DNA from: Rhodocyclaceae bacterium
GTDB lineage: Bacteria; Pseudomonadota; Gammaproteobacteria; Burkholderiales; Rhodocyclaceae
Direction of reading: 5' to 3'
Length of the DNA stretch: 5,903 nt
Assembly: GCA_018262875.1 (NCBI GenBank)
Contig: JADFDL010000113.1
Coordinates: 1 to 5,903, forward strand
The translations under genes were made by a program, and so were the position numbers. Every line of letters begins with the position of its first letter. The stretch's first letter is position 1. A model generated the notes under the pieces. The model was not told the origin of the DNA and ran no database searches. It saw nothing but the letters and a program-made list of their open reading frames with translations. Positions 1-5,688 of the stretch are shown piece after piece.

Positions 1-613
1 GATGCGGGCCGGCCACCGTGCCGATGATGTAAAAGGTGTTGCCGACGTTAGTCACCCAGTCGCGCATGGCCTCGTTGAGCGCGTCTTTCAGCGTCTTCGA
101 ACCGGATTCCACCGGCACCACGCTGGCGCCGAGCAGCTTCATGCGATAGACGTTGGCGGCCTGGCGCTTGACGTCCTCCGAGCCCATGTAGACCACGCAC
201 TCCATGCCGTAGCGCGCGGCGACGGTGGCGGTGGCGACGCCGTGCTGGCCTGCGCCGGTTTCGGCGATGACGCGCGGCTTGCCCATGCGGCGCGCCAGCA
301 TGGCCTGGCCGATGCAGTTGTTCACCTTGTGCGCACCGGTGTGATTCAGATCCTCGCGCTTGAGATAGATCTGGGCGCCGCCTAGCAACTCCGACCAGCG
401 CCGGGCATGGTAGATCGGGCTGGGGCGGCCGACATAGTGCTTCAGTTCGTATTCGAACTCGGCCTTGAAAGCGGGATCGGCCTGGGCGGCGGCATAAGCC
501 GTGCGAAGTTCGTCGAGAGCCTCGATCAGCGTCTCGGCGACGAAGGTGCCGCCGTAGGGGCCGAAATGGCCGCGCGCGTCGGGCAGGTTATAGGGTGCTT
601 CCGGCTTCCCCAT
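1..613 (-). CDS. trpB: Tryptophan synthase beta chain, N-terminal part (runs off left edge)
   Basis: TrpB joins indole, supplied by the TrpA subunit, to L-serine using pyridoxal phosphate, giving tryptophan in the cytoplasm. The first 204 residues are visible; the family is usually about 400 long, so the C-terminal half lies outside the window. The N-terminus reads [20 protein letters not shown], a typical TrpB opening. The PLP-binding lysine is in HTGAHKVNN (Lys96 here), and the catalytic glutamate is in AETGAGQHG (Glu118). The visible end is the segment [13 protein letters not shown]. The ATG at 613 is supported by the Shine-Dalgarno GGAG six bases upstream and by the conserved N-terminus. 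The start lies inside the end of trpF (26-base overlap), suggesting translational coupling. trpA would be expected next to the left in this class, but that is inference. Confidence 0.97.
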   Translation of the reverse strand, partial: MGKPEAPYNLPDARGHFGPYGGTFVAETLIEALDELRTAYAAAQADPAFKAEFEYELKHYVGRPSPIYHARRWSELLGGAQIYLKREDLNHTGAHKVNNCIGQAMLARRMGKPRVIAETGAGQHGVATATVAARYGMECVVYMGSEDVKRQAANVYRMKLLGASVVPVESGSKTLKDALNEAMRDWVTNVGNTFYIIGTVAGPH

Positions 614-1223
614 CTCTTACTCCAGATATGAACGCAGCCATCTTGCCCGCGTCCTTGATTCCCTTGGCAGCCTCCACACCGCTGCTGACATCCACCGCCC
701 ACGGCCGCACGGCGCGCACCGCTTCGGCCACATTGCCGGCATCGAGGCCACCGGACAGGATGACCGGTTGGGGCAGCCTGGGCGGGATCAGCGACCAGTC
801 GAAGGGTTTGCCGCCACCGCCGTAGCCCTCGACGTAAGCATCGAGCAGCAGGCCCTGCGCTGTGGGATAGGACTCGGCGTATTTTACCAAATCGAGGCCC
901 GGCCTCACCCGCGCCGCTTTTATGTAAGGGGCATGGAAAGACCGGCAAAACGACTCGTCTTCGTCGCCATGGAATTGCAACAACTGGATCGGCACCGCTT
1001 CCGTGACGCGTCGCACCGTGAGTTTCGACTCGTTCACGAACAGACCGACCAGGGTGACGAAAGGCGGCACGACACGGGCGATCTCCCAAGCCCGTTCCAC
1101 GTCCACGCAGCGCGGACTCGACGCATAGAAGACCAGGCCGATGGCGTCTGCGCCAAGTTCGATCGCGGCGCGTGCATCCTCGGGACGGGTGATGCCACAA
1201 ATCTTGATGCGGGTTCTTTGCAA
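588..1223 (-). CDS. trpF: Phosphoribosylanthranilate isomerase
   Basis: TrpF converts N-(5-phosphoribosyl)anthranilate to CdRP by an Amadori rearrangement, the third step of tryptophan synthesis from chorismate. It is a single-domain TIM barrel of 211 residues with the start used here, normal for a monofunctional TrpF. The general base is Cys9 in RIKICGITR and the general acid Asp128 in [19 protein letters not shown]. The phosphate-binding loops SGGL (157-160) and DVSSGVE (178-184) are present. The start is uncertain. I chose the TTG at 1223 because it places [10 protein letters not shown] exactly where the family begins and leaves one base after the truA stop. An in-frame ATG at 1265 would add 14 residues not typical of the family and overlap truA by 41 bases. 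Neither start has a convincing ribosome binding site, so translation may be coupled to truA termination. The 3' end overlaps trpB by 26 bases. Confidence 0.95.
   Translation of the reverse strand: MQRTRIKICGITRPEDARAAIELGADAIGLVFYASSPRCVDVERAWEIARVVPPFVTLVGLFVNESKLTVRRVTEAVPIQLLQFHGDEDESFCRSFHAPYIKAARVRPGLDLVKYAESYPTAQGLLLDAYVEGYGGGGKPFDWSLIPPRLPQPVILSGGLDAGNVAEAVRAVRPWAVDVSSGVEAAKGIKDAGKMAAFISGVRDGEAGSTL
620..623 (-). promoter_or_regulatory. Ribosome binding site of trpB
   Basis: The minus strand reads GGAG, then six bases (TAAGAG), then the ATG of trpB at 613. It lies within the last codons of trpF and fixes the trpB start. Confidence 0.75.
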
Positions 1224-1224
1224 G

Positions 1225-2019
1225 CTAAATGGCGACAGGATCGAAAGGCGCGATGATACGGCCATTCATGGGCAACTGCCAGCATGCGTCGTACTCGACG
1301 CCGGACAGATACAGGCCGGAGGGAGAGAAGGTCGGCGCCGCCAGCCTGCGGTCACGGCCGGCGATCAACTCGGCGATCCATTCCGGCGGATGGGCGCCCT
1401 TGCCGACATAGACCAGGGCGCCGACCATGTTGCGCACCATGTGATGCAGGAAGGCGCTGGCGCGGAAGTCGAACACGATGTAATCGTCCTGACGCAAGAC
1501 TTCGGCGCGATGCAGCGTCTTCACCGGCGACCTGGCCTGGCACTCGGCGGCACGAAAGGCGGAAAAATCCTGCTCCCCCGCCAGCAGCGCGGCGCCTGCG
1601 TACATGGCCTCGATGTCGAGCGGAAGATGAAACCAGCCGACCCTTCCATGCAGAAGCGCGGGACGCACGGCATGGTTGTAGAGCACATAGCGATAACTGC
1701 GCGACAGAGCGGAATAACGCGCATGGAAATCGTCCGGCACCACGCAGGACCAGCGCACGGCAATGCTGTCTGGCAAGCAGGAATTCACGCCGCGCACCCA
1801 GGCATTCTCCGGCCTGGCAACCGGAGCATCGAAATGCACCACCTGCGCCGCAGCATGCACCCCGGCATCGGTGCGGCCGGCGCACATCACGCGTACCGGC
1901 ACCCCGGCGATTTCCGCCAGCGCCCGCTCCAGCGCATCCTGAACGGTATTGCCTTGCGGCTGGGTCTGCCAGCCGGCAAAGGCGGCGCCATCGTACTCCA
2001 GTCCCAGTGCGATTCTCAC
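1225..2019 (-). CDS. truA: tRNA pseudouridine(38-40) synthase TruA
   Basis: TruA isomerises uridine to pseudouridine at positions 38-40 of the tRNA anticodon stem-loop. The protein is 264 residues, close to the usual length of about 260-270. The catalytic aspartate is Asp51 in [10 protein letters not shown]. Other family blocks are the opening [17 protein letters not shown], the [10 protein letters not shown] segment, and the C-terminal [18 protein letters not shown] with the following GALVYVGKG. The start is GTG at 2019: the conserved sequence begins immediately after it, and GGAG lies seven bases upstream. Upstream in-frame ATG codons (for example at 2151) would add an unconserved stretch within the preceding gene. 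The GTG overlaps the upstream TGA as GTGA, a classic coupling arrangement, and trpF begins one base after the TAG. Placing truA directly before trp genes is common in Betaproteobacteria. Confidence 0.97.
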   Translation of the reverse strand: MRIALGLEYDGAAFAGWQTQPQGNTVQDALERALAEIAGVPVRVMCAGRTDAGVHAAAQVVHFDAPVARPENAWVRGVNSCLPDSIAVRWSCVVPDDFHARYSALSRSYRYVLYNHAVRPALLHGRVGWFHLPLDIEAMYAGAALLAGEQDFSAFRAAECQARSPVKTLHRAEVLRQDDYIVFDFRASAFLHHMVRNMVGALVYVGKGAHPPEWIAELIAGRDRRLAAPTFSPSGLYLSGVEYDACWQLPMNGRIIAPFDPVAI

Positions 2020-2624
2020 GAGGGAGCTCCGATCAAGACTGCCCCGGCTAAAGTCAGTCCCGCCAGGACGGCGAAATCTGCAAGCCCCAACGGCGACGTC
2101 TGCAAGCGGAGCCTGACCGGCTCCCCTTCGGCCACATTGCCCTGCAGCCACTCCCGCCAGCGCCTTCCCGGGGGGGATTGCTCGACATAATGCATCGCCA
2201 GCATCAGGCGCACGGCGACGCGGCCGCGGTCCAGCCCCAGCCAGGACAAGGGCCGTATCAATCCATGCAGTCCGGCCACCAGGTCTTCCATGCCGGTGAT
2301 TTGCAACAGCACCGCCAGGGTCGCCAGTACGAAGACAAGCCGCATCAAGTGCCCGAAGCCGAGGCGCGCGCCCTCTTCAGTCGGGCCGAAACTGCCCAGT
2401 GACGGCAAGAGGTAAACGCCGGGGGTAGCCACCGCAAAGAGCAGCACAAGCGAGAGGATCAGCCAGCGGGTGCGCTTCAGCAGCAATTGCAGACGTTGGG
2501 GCGCAAGCCGTACGCCAGCCGCAAGCGCTGCGGCGCACATCAGCGATAACCCTGTCGCGGGCAGCCACTGGATAAACGCGGCGATCGCGCCCCAAACGAT
2601 GAGACGAACTGTCGGGTGCAGCAT
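2016..2624 (-). CDS. Polytopic membrane protein resembling the ECF transporter T component (CbiQ/EcfT-like)
   Basis: This 202-residue inner-membrane protein has about five hydrophobic segments (roughly residues 6-22, 24-38, 54-72, 94-110 and 181-199). The opening MLHPTVRL, the segment LFAVATPGVYLL, and a long cytoplasmic-type stretch between the last two helices (111-175: GMEDLVAGLHGLIRPLSWLG, then AVRLMLAMHYVEQSP) resemble CbiQ/EcfT proteins, which couple paired ATPases to a substrate-binding S protein. It is shorter than most EcfT proteins (about 250 residues), and I cannot find the Ala-Arg-Gly motifs that normally contact the ATPases; RRWREW lies where one might be expected. No ATPase or S-component gene is in view, so a transport role is unproven. 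The ATG at 2624 is the plausible start, although no clear ribosome binding site precedes it. It follows the fimV terminator hairpin by 17 bases, and its TGA overlaps the truA GTG by four bases (GTGA). The reading frame is confident; the family call is moderate. Confidence 0.8.
   Translation of the reverse strand: MLHPTVRLIVWGAIAAFIQWLPATGLSLMCAAALAAGVRLAPQRLQLLLKRTRWLILSLVLLFAVATPGVYLLPSLGSFGPTEEGARLGFGHLMRLVFVLATLAVLLQITGMEDLVAGLHGLIRPLSWLGLDRGRVAVRLMLAMHYVEQSPPGRRWREWLQGNVAEGEPVRLRLQTSPLGLADFAVLAGLTLAGAVLIGAPS
2027..2030 (-). promoter_or_regulatory. Ribosome binding site of truA
   Basis: GGAG on the minus strand, seven bases before the GTG at 2019 and inside the last codons of the upstream membrane-protein gene. 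It decides in favour of the GTG start over the longer ATG versions. Confidence 0.7.
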
Positions 2625-2641
2625 CCGGAACGGAGAGAAAC

Positions 2642-2666
2642 GACGGAGGGCCTTGCGCCCTCCGTC
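2642..2666 (-). terminator. Probable rho-independent terminator after fimV
   Basis: A perfect 10-bp stem (GACGGAGGGC paired with GCCCTCCGTC) encloses a 5-base loop. It begins six bases after the fimV stop. On the minus strand the stem is followed by GTTTCTCT, a short, imperfect T-rich tail, so termination may be partial. The next gene starts only 17 bases beyond the stem and may depend on readthrough. Confidence 0.7.
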
Positions 2667-2672
2667 AGACGG

Positions 2673-5486
2673 TTAGCTCAGCTTGGCGAGCAAACCTTGC
2701 GCCTTGGCCTGCTGCTCGGCATTGCCTTCCCTGGCTACTTCGGTCAGCAATTCGCGCGCGCCTTCCTTGTCGCCCATCTCTTCATAGGCTTTGGCCAGTT
2801 CAAGCTTGGTTGCCACTTCGTCACCGGCGGCGGCCGGTTCGCCCAGTTCGAGGCTGATGGAGCCGAGATCGATATCGGGCTCCGCCTGGGGTGCGGGCTT
2901 CGAGGCGGTCGGCGTGCCGATGTTGAAATCGAAGTCGAGGGCTGTTCCGCCCGCAAGGGTCTTTTCCATATCGATCACTTCAGCCTCGGCAAACGCAGCC
3001 GGCCCGTCGGGAGCGCCGAGATCCAGATCGAAATGCAGACCCCCATCTTCGGCTGACGCCGCAGCAGACGCGTCCAGTTTGATGTCGAGCGCCAGATCGG
3101 CCGCAGGAGATTGCGTCGACTTGGTCGTATCCATGACCATGGTCGCTTCGGGATTGTACTCAGCCGGTTTGCTTTCTGCCGGCTTGAAATCCATACCGAG
3201 GTCAAAGTCCATTCCGGCCGAAGCCGCAGGTACAGCAGCGGGTGCAGGTGCCTGTTTCGCCGGCGCAGCCGGCGAGCCCAGGTCGAGATCAAAATCGAGC
3301 ACGGGCGCAGCGGCTGAGGGTGCCTCGGCGGCGACCTCAACGGGCTTTTCCAGGATTACCGTCGCGGCGCCCTTTTCCACTGCTTCGGCGATCTGACTCA
3401 ACTCGCCAGGCATGGTCCAGGTATCGCGCAACTGCTTCTCGCCCGCCGGCACGATGATCGTGGTGTCGGTATGAATGGACTGCTTGTCCGCCGCCGCACC
3501 GCCGCCGTAGAGCGGATTGGCGGGATCGAGTTTCAATCCCATCGCGGCGGCCTTTTCCCAGTCTCCGCCAACGCCACCCGTCTGGGCATAGAGATCGCTC
3601 GCCAGGGTTTCGAATTGCTTGTTGTTCTTGCGACCGGCGTAAATCTCCAGCAACTTGACATGAATCGCAGTGCGGGTCGGATCGGTCTTCAGTGCATCGA
3701 GCAGAATTTCCTCAGCCTGCGCGTCGCGACCGTAAGCCATGTACACATCGGCCTCGGCCACTGGGTCGACGCCTTCGTCGGCATCGATGGCGCTGATGGA
3801 AGCCTGGCTGAAATCCGTTGCCATCGAGCTGCCGGTGGTGTCGACGCTCTGGCCGCCGGTAGCGCCGAAGACGGAATTGGCAGTCAGGTTGGCCGTGGTA
3901 GTCGGCGGGGCTTCATCCCCCCCCTGCTGCTTCCGGCGCTGGCGGTAGGCAACGAAGCCGAGCAGGCCCAGTACCAGGACACCCCCACCCAGGATGGCAG
4001 GATTGCCCATCAATTCATCGAGAAAGTCCGGTTCGGGTGGCGGAGGCGGAGGCGGTATCTTCTTGGGCGCGGGTTTCGGCGCTTCCGCCGGCTTGGGGGC
4101 CTCTGCAGGCTTGGCCACTTCAACGGGTTTCGCCGCTTCAACCGGCTTTTCGCCTTCGGCAGGCTTGGCGGGCTCAACAGGTTTTTCGACCGGCTTCTCG
4201 GCAACAGCCGGCGCAGGTGCTGCTGCCGGCACGATCTCGGGGGCCTTCACAGGCGCAACCGGCGCAGGAGGAGCCTCGGGTTTCTTTGCCTCAACGACGG
4301 GAGCCGCTTTCGCGGCGGCCTGCTTTTGCAGCTCGGCGAGATTCTGGTTCTTCAGTTCAACAAGCTTCTGCAGTTCCTTGAGGTTTTTCTCCAGATCAGC
4401 CTGGCGCGACTGGGCTTCCTTGAGCGCCCTCTCCTTGGCAACCAGGTCTTCCTCCAGTGCGGCGATCTTGCCCTGCGCTGCACGCGTTTCCTTGGCAGTT
4501 TCCGCCTTGGAAACCTTCAGCTGGTCTTTCGTCTCGGCCGGTGCCGGAGCCTTGTCCTCCACCTTTGCGGCAATCTTGCCAGTAGCGACCTGCTTGGCAA
4601 CGTCCTCCTTTGGTGCCTCTGACCCTGCGGCGGCCGAAGCGAGCTTCTGGCGATACGCGTTGAAGTCCGCGGTATGCACCGAAACGGTTTTCCGCGCTTC
4701 GCGGGTATCCACGGCCGCAGCGGCCTCGCGATCCGGCATGTTGAGTATCTTGCCCGCCTTCAGACGGTGCATGTTGTTGCCTATGAAGGCATCTTTGTTG
4801 CTGTGGAAGATCGCAACCAGCATCTGGTCGAGACTGACGCCGTCGTATTGCGCCTCGGCGGCAATCTTGCGCAGGTACTCGCCCTTCTTCACTTCACGAC
4901 CCTGCGAGTCGCCAGCCGGCTTGGATTCATCGGATTTCTTCGCCAGTGCCTTGTCGTCCATCGGCGCCGCGGCACGCACTTCCGGCTGCTTGGGCGGCGC
5001 CACCGGTGAAGGCTGCGCAGCAACCGCAGAATCGCGCTTGGCAAGGGGGGCCGCGACGGGCTTGCGCGCCAGGACTTCGGGTGCCGGATCGAGCAGGAAG
5101 GTGTACTCACGAACCAGGCGGCCCGCGGTCCAGTTCAACTCAATCAGCAAGTCAAGGAAGGGCTCGTTGATCGGACGATCCGTCGTCAAGCGGATCACCG
5201 GGTGTCCGCTCGTCCGCTTGTCTATCACCAGCTTTATGCTGGACAAAGCAGGAACGAATTCAATGCCGGCCTGCTTGAAGGCGTCATGCGAGGCAAGGCG
5301 GGCCGCAAGCGAAGAGAGTTCTTCGCGTGATGCTGTCAGCTCGACCTCGGCGCGCAGGGGCTGTCCCAATGCGGAGAGCACCGTGATCTTGCCCAGCCCC
5401 GCCGCGTTCGCTCCAATCGGCAAAACAGCCAACGCCGTCGCCAATACGGATGCCTTGAATGAGAGTCTCAGGTTTTTTTTATGCAC
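2673..5486 (-). CDS. fimV: FimV/HubP-type polar hub protein with LysM and FimV C-terminal domains
   Basis: FimV is a single-pass inner-membrane protein. In pseudomonads it is needed for type IV pilus assembly and twitching, and in Vibrio (HubP) it organises the cell pole. The protein has 937 residues, similar to known FimV. In order: signal peptide (1-28, ending ANA); FimV N-terminal domain (about 29-136, starting GLGKITVLSALGQPLRAEVE); LysM (about 198-252, including VSLDQMLVAIFHSNKDAFIG and RLKAG), expected to bind periplasmic peptidoglycan; coiled coil (about 325-392); Lys-Pro/Ala-Glu repeats and seven prolines (431-484); one membrane helix (about 498-515) followed by basic RQRRKQ; TPR-like cytoplasmic segment (about 574-636); acidic FDLDLG-type repeats (708-882); and the FimV C-terminal domain (about 888-936). 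The GTG start at 5486 is supported by GAGGGGG five bases upstream and by the signal peptide directly after it. A candidate promoter precedes it and a hairpin follows it, so it is probably its own transcription unit. An 8-A run covers codons 3-5 and an 8-G run lies at codons 521-524. Confidence 0.96.
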   Translation of the reverse strand: MHKKNLRLSFKASVLATALAVLPIGANAAGLGKITVLSALGQPLRAEVELTASREELSSLAARLASHDAFKQAGIEFVPALSSIKLVIDKRTSGHPVIRLTTDRPINEPFLDLLIELNWTAGRLVREYTFLLDPAPEVLARKPVAAPLAKRDSAVAAQPSPVAPPKQPEVRAAAPMDDKALAKKSDESKPAGDSQGREVKKGEYLRKIAAEAQYDGVSLDQMLVAIFHSNKDAFIGNNMHRLKAGKILNMPDREAAAAVDTREARKTVSVHTADFNAYRQKLASAAAGSEAPKEDVAKQVATGKIAAKVEDKAPAPAETKDQLKVSKAETAKETRAAQGKIAALEEDLVAKERALKEAQSRQADLEKNLKELQKLVELKNQNLAELQKQAAAKAAPVVEAKKPEAPPAPVAPVKAPEIVPAAAPAPAVAEKPVEKPVEPAKPAEGEKPVEAAKPVEVAKPAEAPKPAEAPKPAPKKIPPPPPPPEPDFLDELMGNPAILGGGVLVLGLLGFVAYRQRRKQQGGDEAPPTTTANLTANSVFGATGGQSVDTTGSSMATDFSQASISAIDADEGVDPVAEADVYMAYGRDAQAEEILLDALKTDPTRTAIHVKLLEIYAGRKNNKQFETLASDLYAQTGGVGGDWEKAAAMGLKLDPANPLYGGGAAADKQSIHTDTTIIVPAGEKQLRDTWTMPGELSQIAEAVEKGAATVILEKPVEVAAEAPSAAAPVLDFDLDLGSPAAPAKQAPAPAAVPAASAGMDFDLGMDFKPAESKPAEYNPEATMVMDTTKSTQSPAADLALDIKLDASAAASAEDGGLHFDLDLGAPDGPAAFAEAEVIDMEKTLAGGTALDFDFNIGTPTASKPAPQAEPDIDLGSISLELGEPAAAGDEVATKLELAKAYEEMGDKEGARELLTEVAREGNAEQQAKAQGLLAKLS
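2841..3365 (-). repeat. Acidic FDLDLG-type repeats in the cytoplasmic part of FimV
   Basis: Diverged short repeats in the fimV product: DFDLDLG (731), DFDLGMDF (760), LDIKLD (800), HFDLDLG (819), LDFDFNIG (850) and DIDLG (871). They are separated by Ala/Pro-rich spacers. Short hydrophobic strings preceded by Ala-Thr or acidic residues (ATVIL at 708, ATMVM at 781, EVIDM at 836) fall between them. HubP proteins are known to carry acidic repeats in the same part of the protein; similarity of function is inference. Confidence 0.7.
3917..3924 (-). repeat. G8 homopolymer tract in fimV just after the membrane helix
   Basis: Eight consecutive C on the plus strand, read as eight G in fimV at codons 521-524 (Gln-Gly-Gly-Asp). 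It lies right after the membrane helix and its basic flank. Loss of one G leads to a TGA at 3884-3886; gain of one G gives a TGA almost at once. Confidence 0.9.
4062..4196 (-). repeat. Lys-Pro / Ala-Glu linker repeats of FimV
   Basis: Residues 431-475 of FimV are degenerate units of the types KPVE, AKPAE and APKPAE. At the DNA level these are imperfect tandem repeats rich in plus-strand GGCTTG and TTCAAC. They lie between the coiled coil and the membrane helix, and probably form an extended periplasmic spacer reaching towards the cell wall. Such arrays vary in length between strains, which is inference here. Confidence 0.7.
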
Positions 5487-5491
5487 CGCGT

Positions 5492-5498
5492 CCCCCTC
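5492..5498 (-). promoter_or_regulatory. Ribosome binding site of fimV
   Basis: GAGGGGG on the minus strand, five bases before the GTG at 5486. It supports this non-ATG start, as no ATG is available near the beginning of the signal peptide. Confidence 0.7.
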
Positions 5499-5519
5499 GC
5501 GGAGAGTTTCCGAACAAGT

Positions 5520-5548
5520 AACATAACATCATGAGCTTAGCTATGCAA
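5520..5548 (-). promoter_or_regulatory. Candidate sigma-70 promoter of fimV
   Basis: TTGCAT as -35 (5543-5548) and TATGTT as -10 (5520-5525), separated by 17 bases. The predicted RNA start near 5513 would leave a leader of about 27 bases carrying the ribosome binding site. The hexamers match the consensus only partly. A second possible -10, TGTAAT (5562-5567), has no good -35. Confidence 0.35.
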
Positions 5549-5553
5549 GCTAA
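5537..5553. promoter_or_regulatory. Palindrome overlapping the candidate fimV -35 element
   Basis: TTAGCT and AGCTAA form a perfect 6-bp inverted repeat around five bases (TTAGCTATGCAAGCTAA on the plus strand). It covers the candidate -35 element, a position where a dimeric repressor or activator could act. No regulator family is recognised. Confidence 0.35.
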
Positions 5554-5580
5554 ACTTCCTCATTACATTGTGGCCAAAGC

Positions 5581-5610
5581 CGGCAGGAAATCAAGCAGTT
5601 TCCCTGTCGG
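5581..5610 (-). other. Imperfect hairpin between asd and fimV
   Basis: On the minus strand, CCG-A-CAGG-G-AAA pairs with TTT-CCTG-C-CGG around an 8-base loop (CTGCTTGA), with one mismatch and one bulged G. A short T-rich stretch follows (CTTTGG). It could be a second, weak asd terminator or an RNA structure upstream of the fimV promoter. Confidence 0.35.
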
Positions 5611-5657
5611 AGTACCTCCCTGACATGCCAGCCATCGTATTGATGTTGATTTGAACA

Positions 5658-5678
5658 GACCGGGGAGCGAATCCGGTC
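5658..5678 (-). terminator. Possible weak terminator after asd
   Basis: A 6-bp stem (GACCGG with CCGGTC) around a 9-base loop, starting 10 bases after the asd stop. It is followed by TGTTCAAAT rather than a true T run, so it is a weak candidate. Confidence 0.4.
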
Positions 5679-5688
5679 CTTGTGCGCC

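Noticed and set aside
526..1200. Minus-strand open frame of 224 codons overlapping trpF in another frame
   Set aside because: It is an out-of-frame reading of trpF, rich in Arg/Trp/Cys and without a family match; TrpF in the other frame is complete.
1225..1300. Possible trp leader or attenuator before trpF
   Set aside because: There is no room: truA ends one base before the TTG start, and no leader peptide with tandem Trp codons or alternative hairpins was seen.
2020..2151. Longer truA start at the ATG at 2151
   Set aside because: The extra 44 residues are an out-of-frame reading of the upstream membrane-protein gene. The GTG at 2019 has GGAG at the right distance and starts exactly at the conserved N-terminus.
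1141..2190. Plus-strand open frame of 349 codons opposite truA and trpF
   Set aside because: It lies antisense to TruA and TrpF, both of which have intact catalytic motifs; the product has no recognisable family.
4062..4196. CRISPR-like or noncoding tandem repeat
   Set aside because: The repeats are degenerate, have no unique spacers, stay in frame within fimV and encode a Lys-Pro/Ala-Glu linker.
3471..4622. Plus-strand open frame of 383 codons opposite fimV
   Set aside because: It is another shadow. The Arg/Gly/Leu/Phe-rich product mirrors the Lys-Pro and coiled-coil repeats of FimV and overlaps the other antisense frame.
3994..5526. Plus-strand open frame of 510 codons opposite fimV
   Set aside because: It is the antisense shadow of a well-supported FimV frame. 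The product is Ala/Ser-rich low-complexity sequence produced by the complement of GC-rich codons, with no domain or ribosome binding site.
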